Shown one piece after another: positions 1 to 10,855 of a stretch of 64,000 bases of DNA. The stretch comes from Antedon mediterranea (lineage: Eukaryota; Echinodermata; Crinoidea; Comatulida; Antedonidae). Every line of letters starts with the position of its first letter. Positions within the stretch are counted from its first letter, which is position 1. A program made the position numbers and the translations under genes. Below the pieces are notes generated by a model. That model was not told where the DNA came from. It was given only the letters and a program-made list of their open reading frames with translations, and ran no database searches. The DNA lies in contig NC_092680.1 of the NCBI RefSeq assembly GCF_964355755.1, positions 9,587,001 to 9,651,000 of the forward strand, in the 5' to 3' direction.

Positions 1-290
1 AACTAGTACCTCTACTTCCAACAGACCATATGTTTTCTAAGTTGTATTTAGAGAAGGTACATAAATTATCTCACAGTAGAGTGAGCGCTACTATGGCAAA
101 GGTTAGAGAAAAATATTGGATAATCCGATTAAGGCGCATAGTATCATCAGTAAGAAACAAGTGTATAGGCTGCAGACGCCTTGAAGTGCAGGAACAAATT
201 ATGGGATCACTACCTATCCAAAAACTAAAACCGTCACCCCCGTGGACTTATGTAGGGTGTGATTATTATTTATTATGTCTTTCACTACTT
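1..290 (+). mobile_element. BEL/Pao integrase fragment, N-terminal part
   Basis: The reading frame from position 30 shows an integrase zinc-binding H2C2 region (HKLSHSRV..., then CIGCRRLEVQEQ) followed by PPWTYVGCDYY, the start of the catalytic core where BEL/Pao integrases usually read VGxDYFGPF. Homology breaks near 265-290 and resumes at about 3726 in the same orientation, so the core was split by a 3.4-kb insertion. Upstream protease and reverse transcriptase parts lie outside the window. Family assignment rests on motif recognition. The copy is not functional because of the split and a downstream deletion. Confidence 0.8.
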
Positions 291-911
291 TAAAGCTCAA
301 TGTAAATGGGGAGATATAAAGCAAAATCTCCTTAAATTAATGAAATAAAAAAAATGCTATTTTTATCTCTTAAATACATTGTATATAGGCCTAGTAACTA
401 TATTAGTTTTAAGATATTTCATCCGGGTATGAAGCGACTCACATACACACAGAGCCAAAATATTACCTTGGACTTGCACTGTGTATGGACTCTAACCTTA
501 CGGTTTTCATTATATATATCATTCCATCCTATCCATTCTAAACACCCTTTTTTCAAGCTTTTGCATTCTTCGTTTTCATCTCATCCATTTTTTTCTTGGT
601 GAAAAGGGAAGATTCTTTATATTCTTCCCCTGAGTTTATAGCCTCTCTACCCAGACAACGGACACGAACAGAATAAAACAACAATAATAACTTTTTCATA
701 AGTACGTTTTTTTTAAATCAATTTTTATCGTCAGTTTACTGCCATCGACATATTTTAATTAATTGTATTTTTAAAAATGTATATGAATGTAAATGTGGTT
801 ACTTCTTAACATCAAAATAATCTTAGTCTTATGTATATACAGTTCAAAAGATATGTATTTTTTTAACAATGTACCTTATAAATAAGAGAATTATATAAAT
901 GTGCATATATA

Positions 912-2011
912 TGTAAGGATGTGGACGACAACACAAAAGGAAAAACACGCCTTTTCTCACTTTTACCACGGTCCGGTGGTGTATTTGGTTTTAATTTGTT
1001 TTTAGCATAACAATAGAGATCAGTATGGTCCTGAAAACCACAAAATAAATACAATGAGAAACAAAAGTAAATAATATTCTAAAATACAAGCCAATTCTTA
1101 GTAACGACCTCACTTAACAGGCGACTCTAATAAAAAGGATTCTCTCTGAGGACTGCGACTATTACGTCAAACGGCACGTCTACCTAAACAGCCTCTGTAT
1201 ACTTTGTTAGAGTATACAAATACCTAATTAATTACCTACACAATTGCATCATAAGTGCCTGAATATTACTATTATATTACTAGAATAAATGCATGTTGGA
1301 ATTTACTCACACTATTTGAATACTAAACTTAGTCTATTCATTGAATCAAGGAGTTATAATCTTAGGTTTGTGTAAAATATATAAACAATAACAAATCCAT
1401 GGGCACAGCCATTTTGTATGATAAATAGAGGGCGCACTACATGACGATCTATCACGAGCATGGTAGCCTCGTGTATACAAATTAATCAAGTGTGAACTGT
1501 AGGATGAACTATTTTATACAAACTGTTAACTAGAAACTATCTTCTATAAACTAAACATTACTAAATCTATCTAAACATATTTTGTTAATACAAAGAAGGT
1601 TTATCACAAAAGTATATATTATAACATTATATGGCATAAAATCCTAGTTCAAAGATTGTAACACAATACTATTCAATAGGCTTCCTAACTGCACATTCCA
1701 TGAGTCAAGGTTAACCCAAAACAAATGTCTAGGCCTATGAATGCAATCATCTTAAAATACAACATTAATAGTGTTTCTTAAACATAACAGAATCTTATAA
1801 ATGTATAACAAAGTAATATATGTAAAAAGTAGAGCAATTACCTTTTAATCAGATCTTTAATTAAATAAGAGACAAAACTATCTGCTTCCTTGACCGGTTC
1901 ATGAATACAAAAGAAAGAAAATCATTTGAAAAAGACTGTTACAATTATAGGGGGCAGTAACACCTATAGGGGGCAGTATTTAATTATCACATGATTAGAT
2001 TAATCCCCACA
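912..2011 (-). repeat. 3' LTR of the minus-strand mini-retrotransposon
   Basis: It is a 1100-bp terminal repeat, apparently identical to 2308-3407. It contains two nearby copies of TATAGGGGGCAGTA-like sequence close to its minus-strand start (about 1950-1980). There is no coding potential. Confidence 0.9.
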
Positions 2012-2252
2012 CTCCCCTGTTTAAGCTGAGTTTGTCCTCAAACTTTCTGACTTTTATAGCTGCCTTGATGTCTTCAACAAAGGACTCCACACATTCCCCT
2101 TCGGCTCCCACAAAGTGTCTCATCTTCTTCTCTGGGAGAACATATACTGTGTTTCCATTCCCATGGGCAGCACGCCTAGTTGCTTCTAGTTCGGCTCTTA
2201 GCTCATCAACCGTCCTCTGCACATCTCGCAACGATGCCTTGCCTGCCATCAC
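1995..2252 (-). pseudogene. Truncated gag ORF of the mini-retrotransposon (85 aa)
   Basis: The ORF starts with MMAGKASLRDVQRT and contains a short coiled-coil-like stretch (VDELRAELEATRR), then HFVGAEGECVESFVEDIKAA, which resembles the beginning of Ty3-type gag proteins. After about residue 70 it runs directly into KFEDKLSLNRG, the sequence that normally precedes the polypurine tract at the end of pol, and it then reads into the LTR. A large internal deletion has therefore joined the gag start to the pol end. It may keep packaging signals but cannot encode a working gag. Confidence 0.7.
2012..2021 (-). promoter_or_regulatory. Polypurine tract
   Basis: The minus-strand sequence AACAGGGGAG abuts the TGTGGGG start of the 3' LTR, the expected place for plus-strand priming in LTR retrotransposons. 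Confidence 0.75.
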
Positions 2253-2286
2253 TGATCTCTAATGTTAAAGCCAAATACGATCCACG

Positions 2287-2304
2287 ATCCCACTTCTGAC
2301 ACCA
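2287..2304 (-). promoter_or_regulatory. tRNA primer-binding site
   Basis: On the minus strand TGGTGTCAGAAGTGGGAT begins 3 nt after the 5' LTR. It starts with TGG, complementary to a tRNA CCA end, and looks like the tRNA-Leu-type site known from several Ty3 elements of deuterostomes. The tRNA identity is from memory of the family, not a computed match. Confidence 0.75.
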
Positions 2305-2307
2305 AAT

Positions 2308-3407
2308 TGTAAGGATGTGGACGACAACACAAAAGGAAAAACACGCCTTTTCTCACTTTTACCACGGTCCGGTGGTGTATTTGGTTTTAATTTGTTTTTA
2401 GCATAACAATAGAGATCAGTATGGTCCTGAAAACCACAAAATAAATACAATGAGAAACAAAAGTAAATAATATTCTAAAATACAAGCCAATTCTTAGTAA
2501 CGACCTCACTTAACAGGCGACTCTAATAAAAAGGATTCTCTCTGAGGACTGCGACTATTACGTCAAACGGCACGTCTACCTAAACAGCCTCTGTATACTT
2601 TGTTAGAGTATACAAATACCTAATTAATTACCTACACAATTGCATCATAAGTGCCTGAATATTACTATTATATTACTAGAATAAATGCATGTTGGAATTT
2701 ACTCACACTATTTGAATACTAAACTTAGTCTATTCATTGAATCAAGGAGTTATAATCTTAGGTTTGTGTAAAATATATAAACAATAACAAATCCATGGGC
2801 ACAGCCATTTTGTATGATAAATAGAGGGCGCACTACATGACGATCTATCACGAGCATGGTAGCCTCGTGTATACAAATTAATCAAGTGTGAACTGTAGGA
2901 TGAACTATTTTATACAAACTGTTAACTAGAAACTATCTTCTATAAACTAAACATTACTAAATCTATCTAAACATATTTTGTTAATACAAAGAAGGTTTAT
3001 CACAAAAGTATATATTATAACATTATATGGCATAAAATCCTAGTTCAAAGATTGTAACACAATACTATTCAATAGGCTTCCTAACTGCACATTCCATGAG
3101 TCAAGGTTAACCCAAAACAAATGTCTAGGCCTATGAATGCAATCATCTTAAAATACAACATTAATAGTGTTTCTTAAACATAACAGAATCTTATAAATGT
3201 ATAACAAAGTAATATATGTAAAAAGTAGAGCAATTACCTTTTAATCAGATCTTTAATTAAATAAGAGACAAAACTATCTGCTTCCTTGACCGGTTCATGA
3301 ATACAAAAGAAAGAAAATCATTTGAAAAAGACTGTTACAATTATAGGGGGCAGTAACACCTATAGGGGGCAGTATTTAATTATCACATGATTAGATTAAT
3401 CCCCACA
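2308..3407 (-). repeat. 5' LTR of the minus-strand mini-retrotransposon
   Basis: It is the second 1100-bp terminal repeat. Its inner edge is followed (minus strand) by ATT and then the primer-binding site. It appears identical to the other LTR. Confidence 0.9.
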
Positions 3408-3725
3408 TATACATATATTATTTATATTTATAGAACTATAATAAAAGTGGGACGAACCCACACAAGACAAAAAAAAAATGTCTTTCACATTTCCATATGC
3501 TTTTCTTATGATCTTTGTTCACCTTACATCTCCGATTTCTCTTGCAATGGACCCCATTGGAAATAAATTGACGATTGTCGATTTTATGGGTCGTCCTTGC
3601 ATCCATTCACTCTGGTTTTAATGAATTTTAATATTCCAACTGTTTGTATTTTTTCTTTGTTATGTATTTTAAATGTATTGTTGAATGGATGCTAAAGGAA
3701 TAAATAAATAAAAATAAATAAATAA

Positions 3726-3954
3726 ATAAATTCTGTTCTGCCCATTCAGAGTAAGAGGTGAAGTCCAGAAGAGGACTCAGGGCAAGGCGTATGTAGTGAT
3801 ACTAAACTGTCTAGTGACTAGAGCTGTGCATCTCGATTTGGCGGTTGACTACAGTGAGGGTGCAGTGCAGAAAGTATTTAGGAGGTTTTCTGCGATAAGA
3901 GGATATCCAGCAGAAGTATTTACTGACTGTGGGTCACAGTCTTGGTGAAGTGAG
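3726..3954 (+). mobile_element. BEL/Pao integrase fragment, catalytic-core part
   Basis: Translation in one frame gives FCPFRVRGEVQKRTQGKAY, then LVTRAVHLDLAVDYSEG, then FTDCGSQSW and a stop. These are the conserved core strands of BEL/Pao integrases, including the D of TRAVHLDL and FTD(C/N)GSQ. It continues directly the fragment at 1-290 once the insertion is removed. The catalytic Glu region is absent: the coding sequence runs within 50 bases into a G-rich polypurine tract, so the end of the integrase has been deleted. Confidence 0.8.
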
Positions 3955-4000
3955 GACGTGTTACACTGATGCTCGCTAGCCCGGCCTTTTCAATTTGAGG

Positions 4001-4023
4001 TGGGGTGGGGGGGGGGGGGGGAG
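4001..4023 (+). promoter_or_regulatory. G-run acting as polypurine tract of the BEL element
   Basis: TGGGGT is followed by 15 consecutive G and then AG, immediately before TGTTTTGTTAGAG. Position and composition fit a polypurine tract at a 3' LTR start. A 15-G run could also form a G-quadruplex-like structure or be an assembly-sensitive homopolymer. Confidence 0.55.
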
Positions 4024-5090
4024 TGTTTTGTTAGAGAAAGGAACTAACGCCCTCTACAAAGTTGTGTTTTTGGAGTAATACACGTGAGAAGACTGCATAC
4101 CTTTCTGAGAAAACGTGAACATATTAAGAGAAATAATTGAGTAAATTAACACCATTGTTTAAGAGTATTTTAAGAAACGATCGTTGAGTTTTATTGTATT
4201 AAACGTGATTATAAAAGTATTAGTTATATTAGAATGATTTAAATGCCGAAATCATAGTCTATAAATATGGTAACAGTATAGATAGTTAGTCAACTTAACG
4301 TTTAAAAGGAAATTACTACTGTATGCTTAATTACTTAATCAACATTATAGCTCATAGTTGAACTAATTTGTGGATTGAATTATACGGAATATGTACTAGT
4401 AATGCATTTTAGTTGTAGATGTCTAAGAACATTATATTATTGGAACTATAGTCTATCAGTGTATTAATGTTAGAGTAAATTGTTAGTAATGTTCTGTACA
4501 TAACGCGGATCGATATCATTTAGAGTTTCTATTGTGCTGAGGTTGGGGTTTGGCTCGTGAATGTTTCTCCATGATTAATGGTATTTTGTGGTTAGAAGTT
4601 TCTGGGTGTAGAAAGATAAGAAGAGATTTTATTACTTTGATTTGATCTACTTTAATTAGTTTTGAGCTTACAATTTTACGGTATGGTTTAACATGTATAA
4701 ACGTTCTTGTGTTTTTTAGGTGATATTTAACATTTTGATGTTCAAGCTGTTGAGTAATTTGAGTTGAGTTTTGGATGTCGAAAAATGTAAGTTTGAGTAT
4801 ACACTTCGATCATGAGCTGAACTTTAATTTTAATTTAATATTAATAACTAGGATTATACATTTGTTACTGAGTTAAAAGTTAAACGTTTTAAGATTTACT
4901 TAGTCATCATATCATATCATATCATCATATATCGACCGCAGTCGACCATCATCATCAATCAGACATCAGCAGAGCTAGATTTCCAAGTTTTGCGGTCCTC
5001 CATGACACAAGCAAGTTCAGATGTATTACCTAAGCTGGTATCCTCAAGAAGGACCTTAAAAGTACCTGCTCTCAAGCGTTAAATCAAGGT
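4024..5090 (+). repeat. Probable 3' LTR of the BEL/Pao element
   Basis: The sequence starts TGTTTTG directly after the polypurine tract and is noncoding and AT-rich. The right edge is not fixed because no second LTR copy is in the window. The end near 5086 (GTTAAATCA, then AGGTAAGTC) is a guess. A CATAT/ATCATCAT simple stretch lies at about 4904-4960. Confidence 0.4.
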
Positions 5091-5774
5091 AAGTCATTAC
5101 TTTCCTTTTCTATAGTCAATTTCAAACCATTTTCACTAAATACTTTGCATATGTCTTTCTTGATTGATTCAATCTTCCGAGGCGGTTCTTTAAATACAGC
5201 TAACACGATCATCATCATCGCGATATAAACCTATATTGTTGCCATATCTCTGCGACAGTTGTGGTATAATAATATGTCTCGGCTCTATCAAAGCTTCCCA
5301 TGGTACATAATTTCATTCTTCTTATTTTTGAGTAAATCAAGTTGAAAATTAATATAATATGTTTGTTTAATTATACCTGATGCTGAACTCGCCTTGCCTA
5401 TCTATATTAAAATATTCGCATATACAGTAGGCTAGGAAATCTAGCATTTTGAGTGACACAAATTGCAGAGATCTTTATTTTTTAAATGGTCACATTATTA
5501 TGAGGAGATCAACATTTGAGAATCACACCTCTGTCACTTAACCACATGATATGCAAATTAGCCTAATTTGCAAGTTAGCCTAATTTGTAAGTTAGGGTGA
5601 AATTACAGGATATCTAAGAAACTAATAGTCAGAGTTGAATTATATTGAACTATAATATGCAAACGTCGTACATCCAGTAATTTTTCGTCAATTGTTTCCT
5701 AGAGAAAAATAAATATGTGAATAAGGCTGTTTGTTTCTTTGGATATGGGACTATGGAACGCCGTTTACGCAAGT
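5091..5774. other. No gene recognised
   Basis: This is AT-rich noncoding sequence. There is a small direct duplication near 5555-5600 (twice a word like GCAAGTTAGCCTAATTTG). No ORF with recognisable homology was seen. Confidence 0.5.
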
Positions 5775-6560
5775 TTTTGGCGATGATGAAATTGCATTGA
5801 TGATGAAAATTGCGTCGATGTAAATTGCATCGATGGAATGAAAATTGCGTCGATGCAATAAAAATTGCGTCGATGCAATAAAAATTGTGTTGATGAAAAT
5901 TGCGTCGATGTAATAAAAATTGAGTCGATGTTATGAAAATTGCGTCGATGAAAATTGCATCGATGTAATAAAAATTACGTTGGGGTAATGAAAATTGCGT
6001 CGATGTAATGCAAATTGCGTCAATGAAAACTGCATCGATGTAATGAAAACCGCATCGATGAAAACTGCATTGATGAAAAATGCGTCGATGAAAATTGCGT
6101 TGATGTAATGAAAATTGCGTCGATGAAAATTGCATCGATGAAAATTGCGTCGATGAAAACTGGATCGATGAAAATTGCGTCGATGAAAATTGAGTCAATG
6201 TAATGAAAATTGCGTCGATGTAATGAAAATTGCGTCGATGAAAATTGCATCGATGAAATAAAAATGACGTCGATGTAATGAAAATTGCGTCGATGTAATG
6301 AAAATTGCGTCGATGAAAATTGCATCGATGTAATGAAAGATGCATCGATGAAAACTGCATCCAGGAAAATTGCGACGATGAAAACTGCATCGATGAAAAT
6401 TGCGATGATGAAAACTGCATCGATGAAAATTGCGTTGATGTAATAAAAATTGCGTAGATGAAAATTGCATCGATGAAAATTGCGTCGATGAAAATTGCGT
6501 CGATGAAAATTGCGTCGATAAAAATTGCGTCGATGAAAATTGCATCGATGTATGATAATT
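5775..6560 (+). repeat. 15/20-bp minisatellite, family 'M', copy 1
   Basis: The array has a consensus unit GATGAAAATTGCGTC (15 bp) mixed with a 20-bp variant that carries an extra TAATG, and runs for about 780 bp. Its left edge is a fixed leader starting near 5754, GGAACGCCGTTTACGCAAG, followed by GATGATGAAATTGCAT. The same leader occurs at 10619 and, inverted, at 14232-14256. Units vary at C/T positions (GCGTCGATG, GCATCGATG). The unit contains no stop in the three minus-strand frames, so long artefactual ORFs arise here. The shared leader suggests the array travels as part of a mobile element. Confidence 0.9.
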
Positions 6561-8845
6561 ATAAAATAAACTGAATAAAGAATTTAAACATTTTGTAAGT
6601 TGTCCTTTTTGGTATTTAAACATAAAACTTAAAACACTGTTTTTATACAAATCAAGTATATTAAATGTGCCCGTTTTCACAAAGAGCTGAGAAGAGGGAT
6701 GATGCAGTGGGACAGCCAGTCGACAAATCGTGTCAAATTTCGACTCGGAAAGGGCGCCCTACTTTTCTAATTTAGTTCAAAATTGCTAAATTTTAGGGTG
6801 TTGGAAAAACACAATATTTGTAAATTTAGCTGATTATCGGAAAAATATTGTTAGTGAAATAAATTCATAAATTGTTTTAATATATTGTCATGTAAAATTA
6901 AATGTATTTGAACAAAACGATAATCTGTAATTTAACGGCAAAATCAACCAATGTCTTTTTTTCGAAATTGTACCCTAGAAAATCATTAAAATAAAATATT
7001 TAGAAAAATTGAACAGTCCTGAATTTAAAATCCCTGTTAGAAAAATTAATAATCTACAGAATACGATATTAAGATACAAAATTCGGTGGTTGGGATGCAG
7101 CTCCGACTATTCAAACTAAAGGTACCACTATTTGTTCCATCGAAAACTAGCGAAACCGCCATTTTGTAAACACATCGTCATCGTGTTTATGAATTTATTT
7201 ATATCGAACGATATACGCGATGTTTATAATTGTCCGCGTATAAGAATTCATATAAATAAATACATTCCAATACAACGTATATTATTACTTGTTTATTTAT
7301 CACAGTATACATTTTAGTTGAGGAATATTTATCATAACTATTATAATAGCTTTTATACGAGTCCGAGGCCTAGCCCTATTAGCGACCGATTGTTCCAGGG
7401 GCGGAAAGTCACTTAGTGACGTTGTGATCGGGCGCGTCGGGCCTAGCTAATATTAATAATATGACCTGAAATAAGCGGCTAACAAGAACTGTTATATACT
7501 TGCTTTCTTACAATTGTTTTGTTATTGATGAACAAACAAGCAATTAGATTGAATAACAAATTATTTTTTCATTTTTTTTGGGTAAAAACATGTACAAACT
7601 AGTAGTAGGCCTACTGTATAATATAAATTATAATAATAGTAATATTAAACTAATACAGTATTATTAAAATATAAAATAGGCCTAACATACAATAAATATT
7701 CAATTTTTAAGGTCTACCACATGACAATAACATAATTTACAGAGTATAGTGTAGTAGGTTTGCATTCAACATAAATATGTGTATTGTAATTCATCTAAAT
7801 CCTCTGCAACATAGGCCTACATATATTTGTAATTCAACATTTTGTTTTAAATAATTAAATTATAGTTTGGGTATGACAATGTCGGTAGGTATCGGTGTCA
7901 TCTTTTTATCCACTTCACTCTCAGTTTGAAGTCACAAAGACAAAGAACTCTGCATCATCAACGATTCCTGAAAGTGTCAGAAAAAATAATAAATATTATT
8001 TAAAAAAAATGTTAATGTCTGGTTGTATATATAATTATAATACTGTATTATATGATGACATAAAAGCAAGGCAAATGGAAGCTGTATTTTATTAATTAAA
8101 TTACAGTATTTATTTACTACTGTATTATTATTTATATAATCTAGGCCTACTAGTACTAGTAGCCTGCTAGGCATCTATTGAGCCTAATAAATCAAATAAT
8201 AAATGAAAAATAAAATAATAATATTAATACTGATTGAAAAAAGGTATTTTTTTTGCGGGGATCAGATCACCAGGCTAGGCCGGCCAGGACCAATGATACT
8301 CGTAATCAGTACAACTTAACGACTATCGGATCAGCATCAACACAGTACAACACACGTCTCGCTATCGCCTATACTGACACACGTGTCTCGCGTTGCCGAA
8401 ACCACGCTCACAGCTAGAAAATGTACCTACCTTTCGAGGCCTGAGAATACACCAACACATTTTGAACAGGATAGAAATATATCATACTCGATTAAACTAA
8501 TATTATTCTTGATAAAAAAATTGATTATAATTTTTTTAATTTGTTGGGATGCACCTCCGACTATTCAGAAAATGGACAACAAAACAGTAGTCAAATCGTA
8601 CCACATTTATAAATTTCACGAGTCCCGACTTCAGTCGCCGAATGTATTGTATTAGCTTCGGTTTCTTTGAAGGAAACCGATTGGTTATTCAATAATACTT
8701 ATTAGGAAATGCTTTTACCATAATAGGTAATGTTGGGCGGTTCTTAAATATTCATGAGAGCTTAAAATAAAACAGCACTTATTTGCTAGGCGACGAAAAA
8801 TCGTGGTTTCAGTTTTCAACGATAGGTGGCGCTTCAAAATCGTCA
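6561..8845. other. Gene-free AT-rich stretch
   Basis: No convincing exon or transposon protein was found. A word GGGATGC(A/C)CTCCGACTATTCA-like occurs twice in the same orientation (about 7092 and 8547), hinting at two remnants of one repeat. A GC-richer island lies at 7365-7445. TAGGCCTA-type words are frequent (7608, 7679, 7814, 8143). Short ORFs here (for example 8383-8655) show no recognisable domain. Confidence 0.5.
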
Positions 8846-8849
8846 ATGC

Positions 8850-10325
8850 GGAAGTAAGTCGATTTTACACGATTTAACGGTCAAAACGCGAAGTGGCTTT
8901 CCCACTGGATGAAAGTCTACCTTACAAATGATCCAAAGAGCTTTTTTCTGAAGCATAAGAAGGCGGTATATATTTTCTTTGTTTCCCGCACCCCATACAA
9001 TAATACCATATGTCAACACTGGTAATACAGGTGTCTTGTATATGGTAAGTAACACTTCAGTAGATACTTTCTTTTTTATTTGACACATGGCACCAATTAT
9101 TGAGGATGCTTTACAAGAAACTGCATTTGTATGGTGTCTAAAGTTCAGTTTTTCATCAATGATGACACCGAGAAATTTAGTATAAGGTACTCTGTCTATT
9201 GAAACTCTATTTATTGAAAGTACTAATTGGGATGTGTCAATATTGGTATTCTTTCCACTAAATTACATATACGTAGTCTTGGTTGTATTAATAGTTAATC
9301 TATTAGTTTTACATCATTTCTCAATTTTATTTAGTTCATTTGTTATTATTGTAAAGGCAGTGACGATATCATTGTGTTGTAAAAACATATTTGTATCATC
9401 TGCAAACATTATTAAATCAACGACATAACTTACAGAAAACATGTCATTTATGAAAATCAAAAACAGCAGGGGTTCAAGGATTGACCCTTGTGGAACGCCC
9501 TGTTTTACTATTTTGGTTATAGACTGACACTTCCCAATTTGTACGAATTGTTTTCTTACTCTAAGGTAGCTTCGGTACCAATCAAGAACCACGCCTCTTA
9601 TTCCATAATGGGGCAATTGTGTGAGCAATAATTCATGATCTATCGAATCGAACGCCTTTGATAAATCCAAAAATACGCCAATCATAAAATGCTTGTTGTC
9701 GTGACGACAGTTTTTATTTTATCAAGGACTTGTAGGAGGGCGTGGTTAGTTGAATGACCTGCCCTAAATCCATATTGAGACTCATGTAACATATCATATT
9801 TACACAAAAATCGATTGTTTGGTCATATACGACCCTTTCAAATACCTTAGATATATATGGTAATATCGATATCGGCCTATAATTTTCTATGTTCTCCCTT
9901 GCTCCTTTTTTATACACAGGAATTGTTTTAGCAATTTTTAGTTGACAAGGAAATACACCCGATTGAAGGGATACATTGATTATATGAGATAACGGTTTAG
10001 CCAGTATATTCCGAGTTATTTTTTATATAAATGGTACCAATGTCATCACAACCACTTGACTTATTTACATTTATGTCATTAATGTATTAAATGATATCGG
10101 GCTCAGATACCGCTCTAAAAAACATTGAATTCAAAATTTCATGTTGTATTTTATATTCGGTGTTACTATTACGGTTATCATCACCTGTCATTTGATCACC
10201 TATATTTATAAAGTATGTGTAAACGCATTGGCTATGGTCTGTTTACCTGTTCTATGAGCGTTTTCAATGTTAATATTTAATAAGTGTAGTTTATCGCTTA
10301 TAAGTGTATTTATGGTTTTAATTCA
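8850..10325 (-). pseudogene. Degenerate CR1/L2-like LINE (reverse transcriptase)
   Basis: Three minus-strand pieces form one decayed reverse transcriptase. 9714-9917 has ENYRPISILPYISKVFERVV. 9314-9685 has [38 protein letters not shown] and the FADDTN catalytic box. 8843-9088 has LPVLTYGIIVWGAGNKENIY and QKKALWIICKV, the C-terminal 'thumb' region. It is the same family as the intact ORF at 24489-27455 by shared wording. Frameshifts between the pieces, a missing endonuclease half and loss of the 3' tail mark it as dead. The 5' truncation near 10325 abuts the repeat flank that recurs at 13739. Confidence 0.85.
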
Positions 10326-10613
10326 ATCAATGATGAAAATTACTACTTGGCCTACTAAGTGAAGTAAATGATGATGTTAATAATGATGTTAATAATGGTA
10401 TTATGTTGCTTAAAATTGATAAGCATGTTTACCGCTTGCGTTAGCGCGCGTTAAAGACAAGCGCACATTGAGCGCGCACTGAAACAATGTTGAAATATGC
10501 ACTGATTTAATTTTGGTGATTTATTGTCAACACATTTTTGCAAAGGATCCATTACGAAGGATTGGAAAATTGCATAGCAATATTCCAGTGAAATGAGGTA
10601 CGGTATGCTGTAA
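10326..10613 (+). repeat. Repeat flank 'F', copy 1
   Basis: It matches 13739-13985 in the same orientation: TTCAATCAATGATGAAAATT, CATGTTTACCGCTTGCG, GACAAGCGCACA and CAATGTTGAAATATGCA recur in order. In both places it leads into family M minisatellite DNA, but that DNA has opposite orientation in the two copies. Confidence 0.75.
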
Positions 10614-10855
10614 TATATGGAACGCCGTTTACGCAAGTTTTTTGCGATGATGAAATTGCATCGAGGATGAAAATTGCGTCGATGAAAATTGCATTGATGT
10701 AGTAAAAATTGCGTTGATGTAATGAAAATTGCGTCAAAGAAAATGTTATCGATGTAATGAAAATTGCATCGCTGAAAACTGCATCGATGAAAGTTGTGTC
10801 GATGAAAACTGCATCGATGAAAACTGCGTTGATGAAAATTGCGTCGATTTATTTA
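10614..10855 (+). repeat. Minisatellite family 'M', copy 2 (cut by a LINE)
   Basis: The array carries the leader GGAACGCCGTTTACGCAAG at about 10619, then GATGATGAAATTGCATCGA and about 12 units of GATGAAAATTGCGTC type. It stops abruptly at the ATTTATTTATTT tail of the minus-strand LINE. Leftover units sit on the other side of that LINE at 13347-13378, so the LINE landed inside the array. Confidence 0.85.

Larger units (their letters stand above)
912..3407 (-). mobile_element. Very young, internally deleted Ty3-type LTR retrotransposon
   Basis: Two direct copies of exactly 1100 bp (912-2011 and 2308-3407) flank only 296 bp. On the minus strand each copy begins TGTGGGG and ends CCTTACA, the TG...CA form of an LTR. 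The inner side carries a primer-binding site and a polypurine tract in the right places. The element is flanked by TATA on both sides (908-911 and 3408-3411), a 4-bp target duplication. Reading the two LTRs side by side I found no difference, which implies very recent insertion. The inner DNA holds only the start of gag fused to the end of the coding region, so it depends on other copies for mobility. Confidence 0.9.
350..3725 (+). repeat. Dispersed repeat 'R1', split by an LTR element
   Basis: This is the DNA inserted in the BEL integrase. The part 427-911 plus 3408-3470 matches the reverse complement of 39836-40345 over its whole length: shared words include CCGGGTATGAAGCG, CTATAAACTCAGG and GTGGGACGAACCCACAC. 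The right end (about 3690-3725) is an AAATA-type simple tail, like a non-LTR retrotransposon 3' end. No protein homology was seen inside, so it is probably a 3' untranslated tail or a non-autonomous element. The left boundary is uncertain. Confidence 0.6.

Noticed and set aside
5650-6680. Long minus-strand ORFs (256, 161 and 101 aa) rich in QFSS and HRRNF
   Set aside because: They are translations of the 15/20-bp minisatellite, whose unit lacks stops in all three minus frames. The peptide is purely repetitive and the frames overlap one another.
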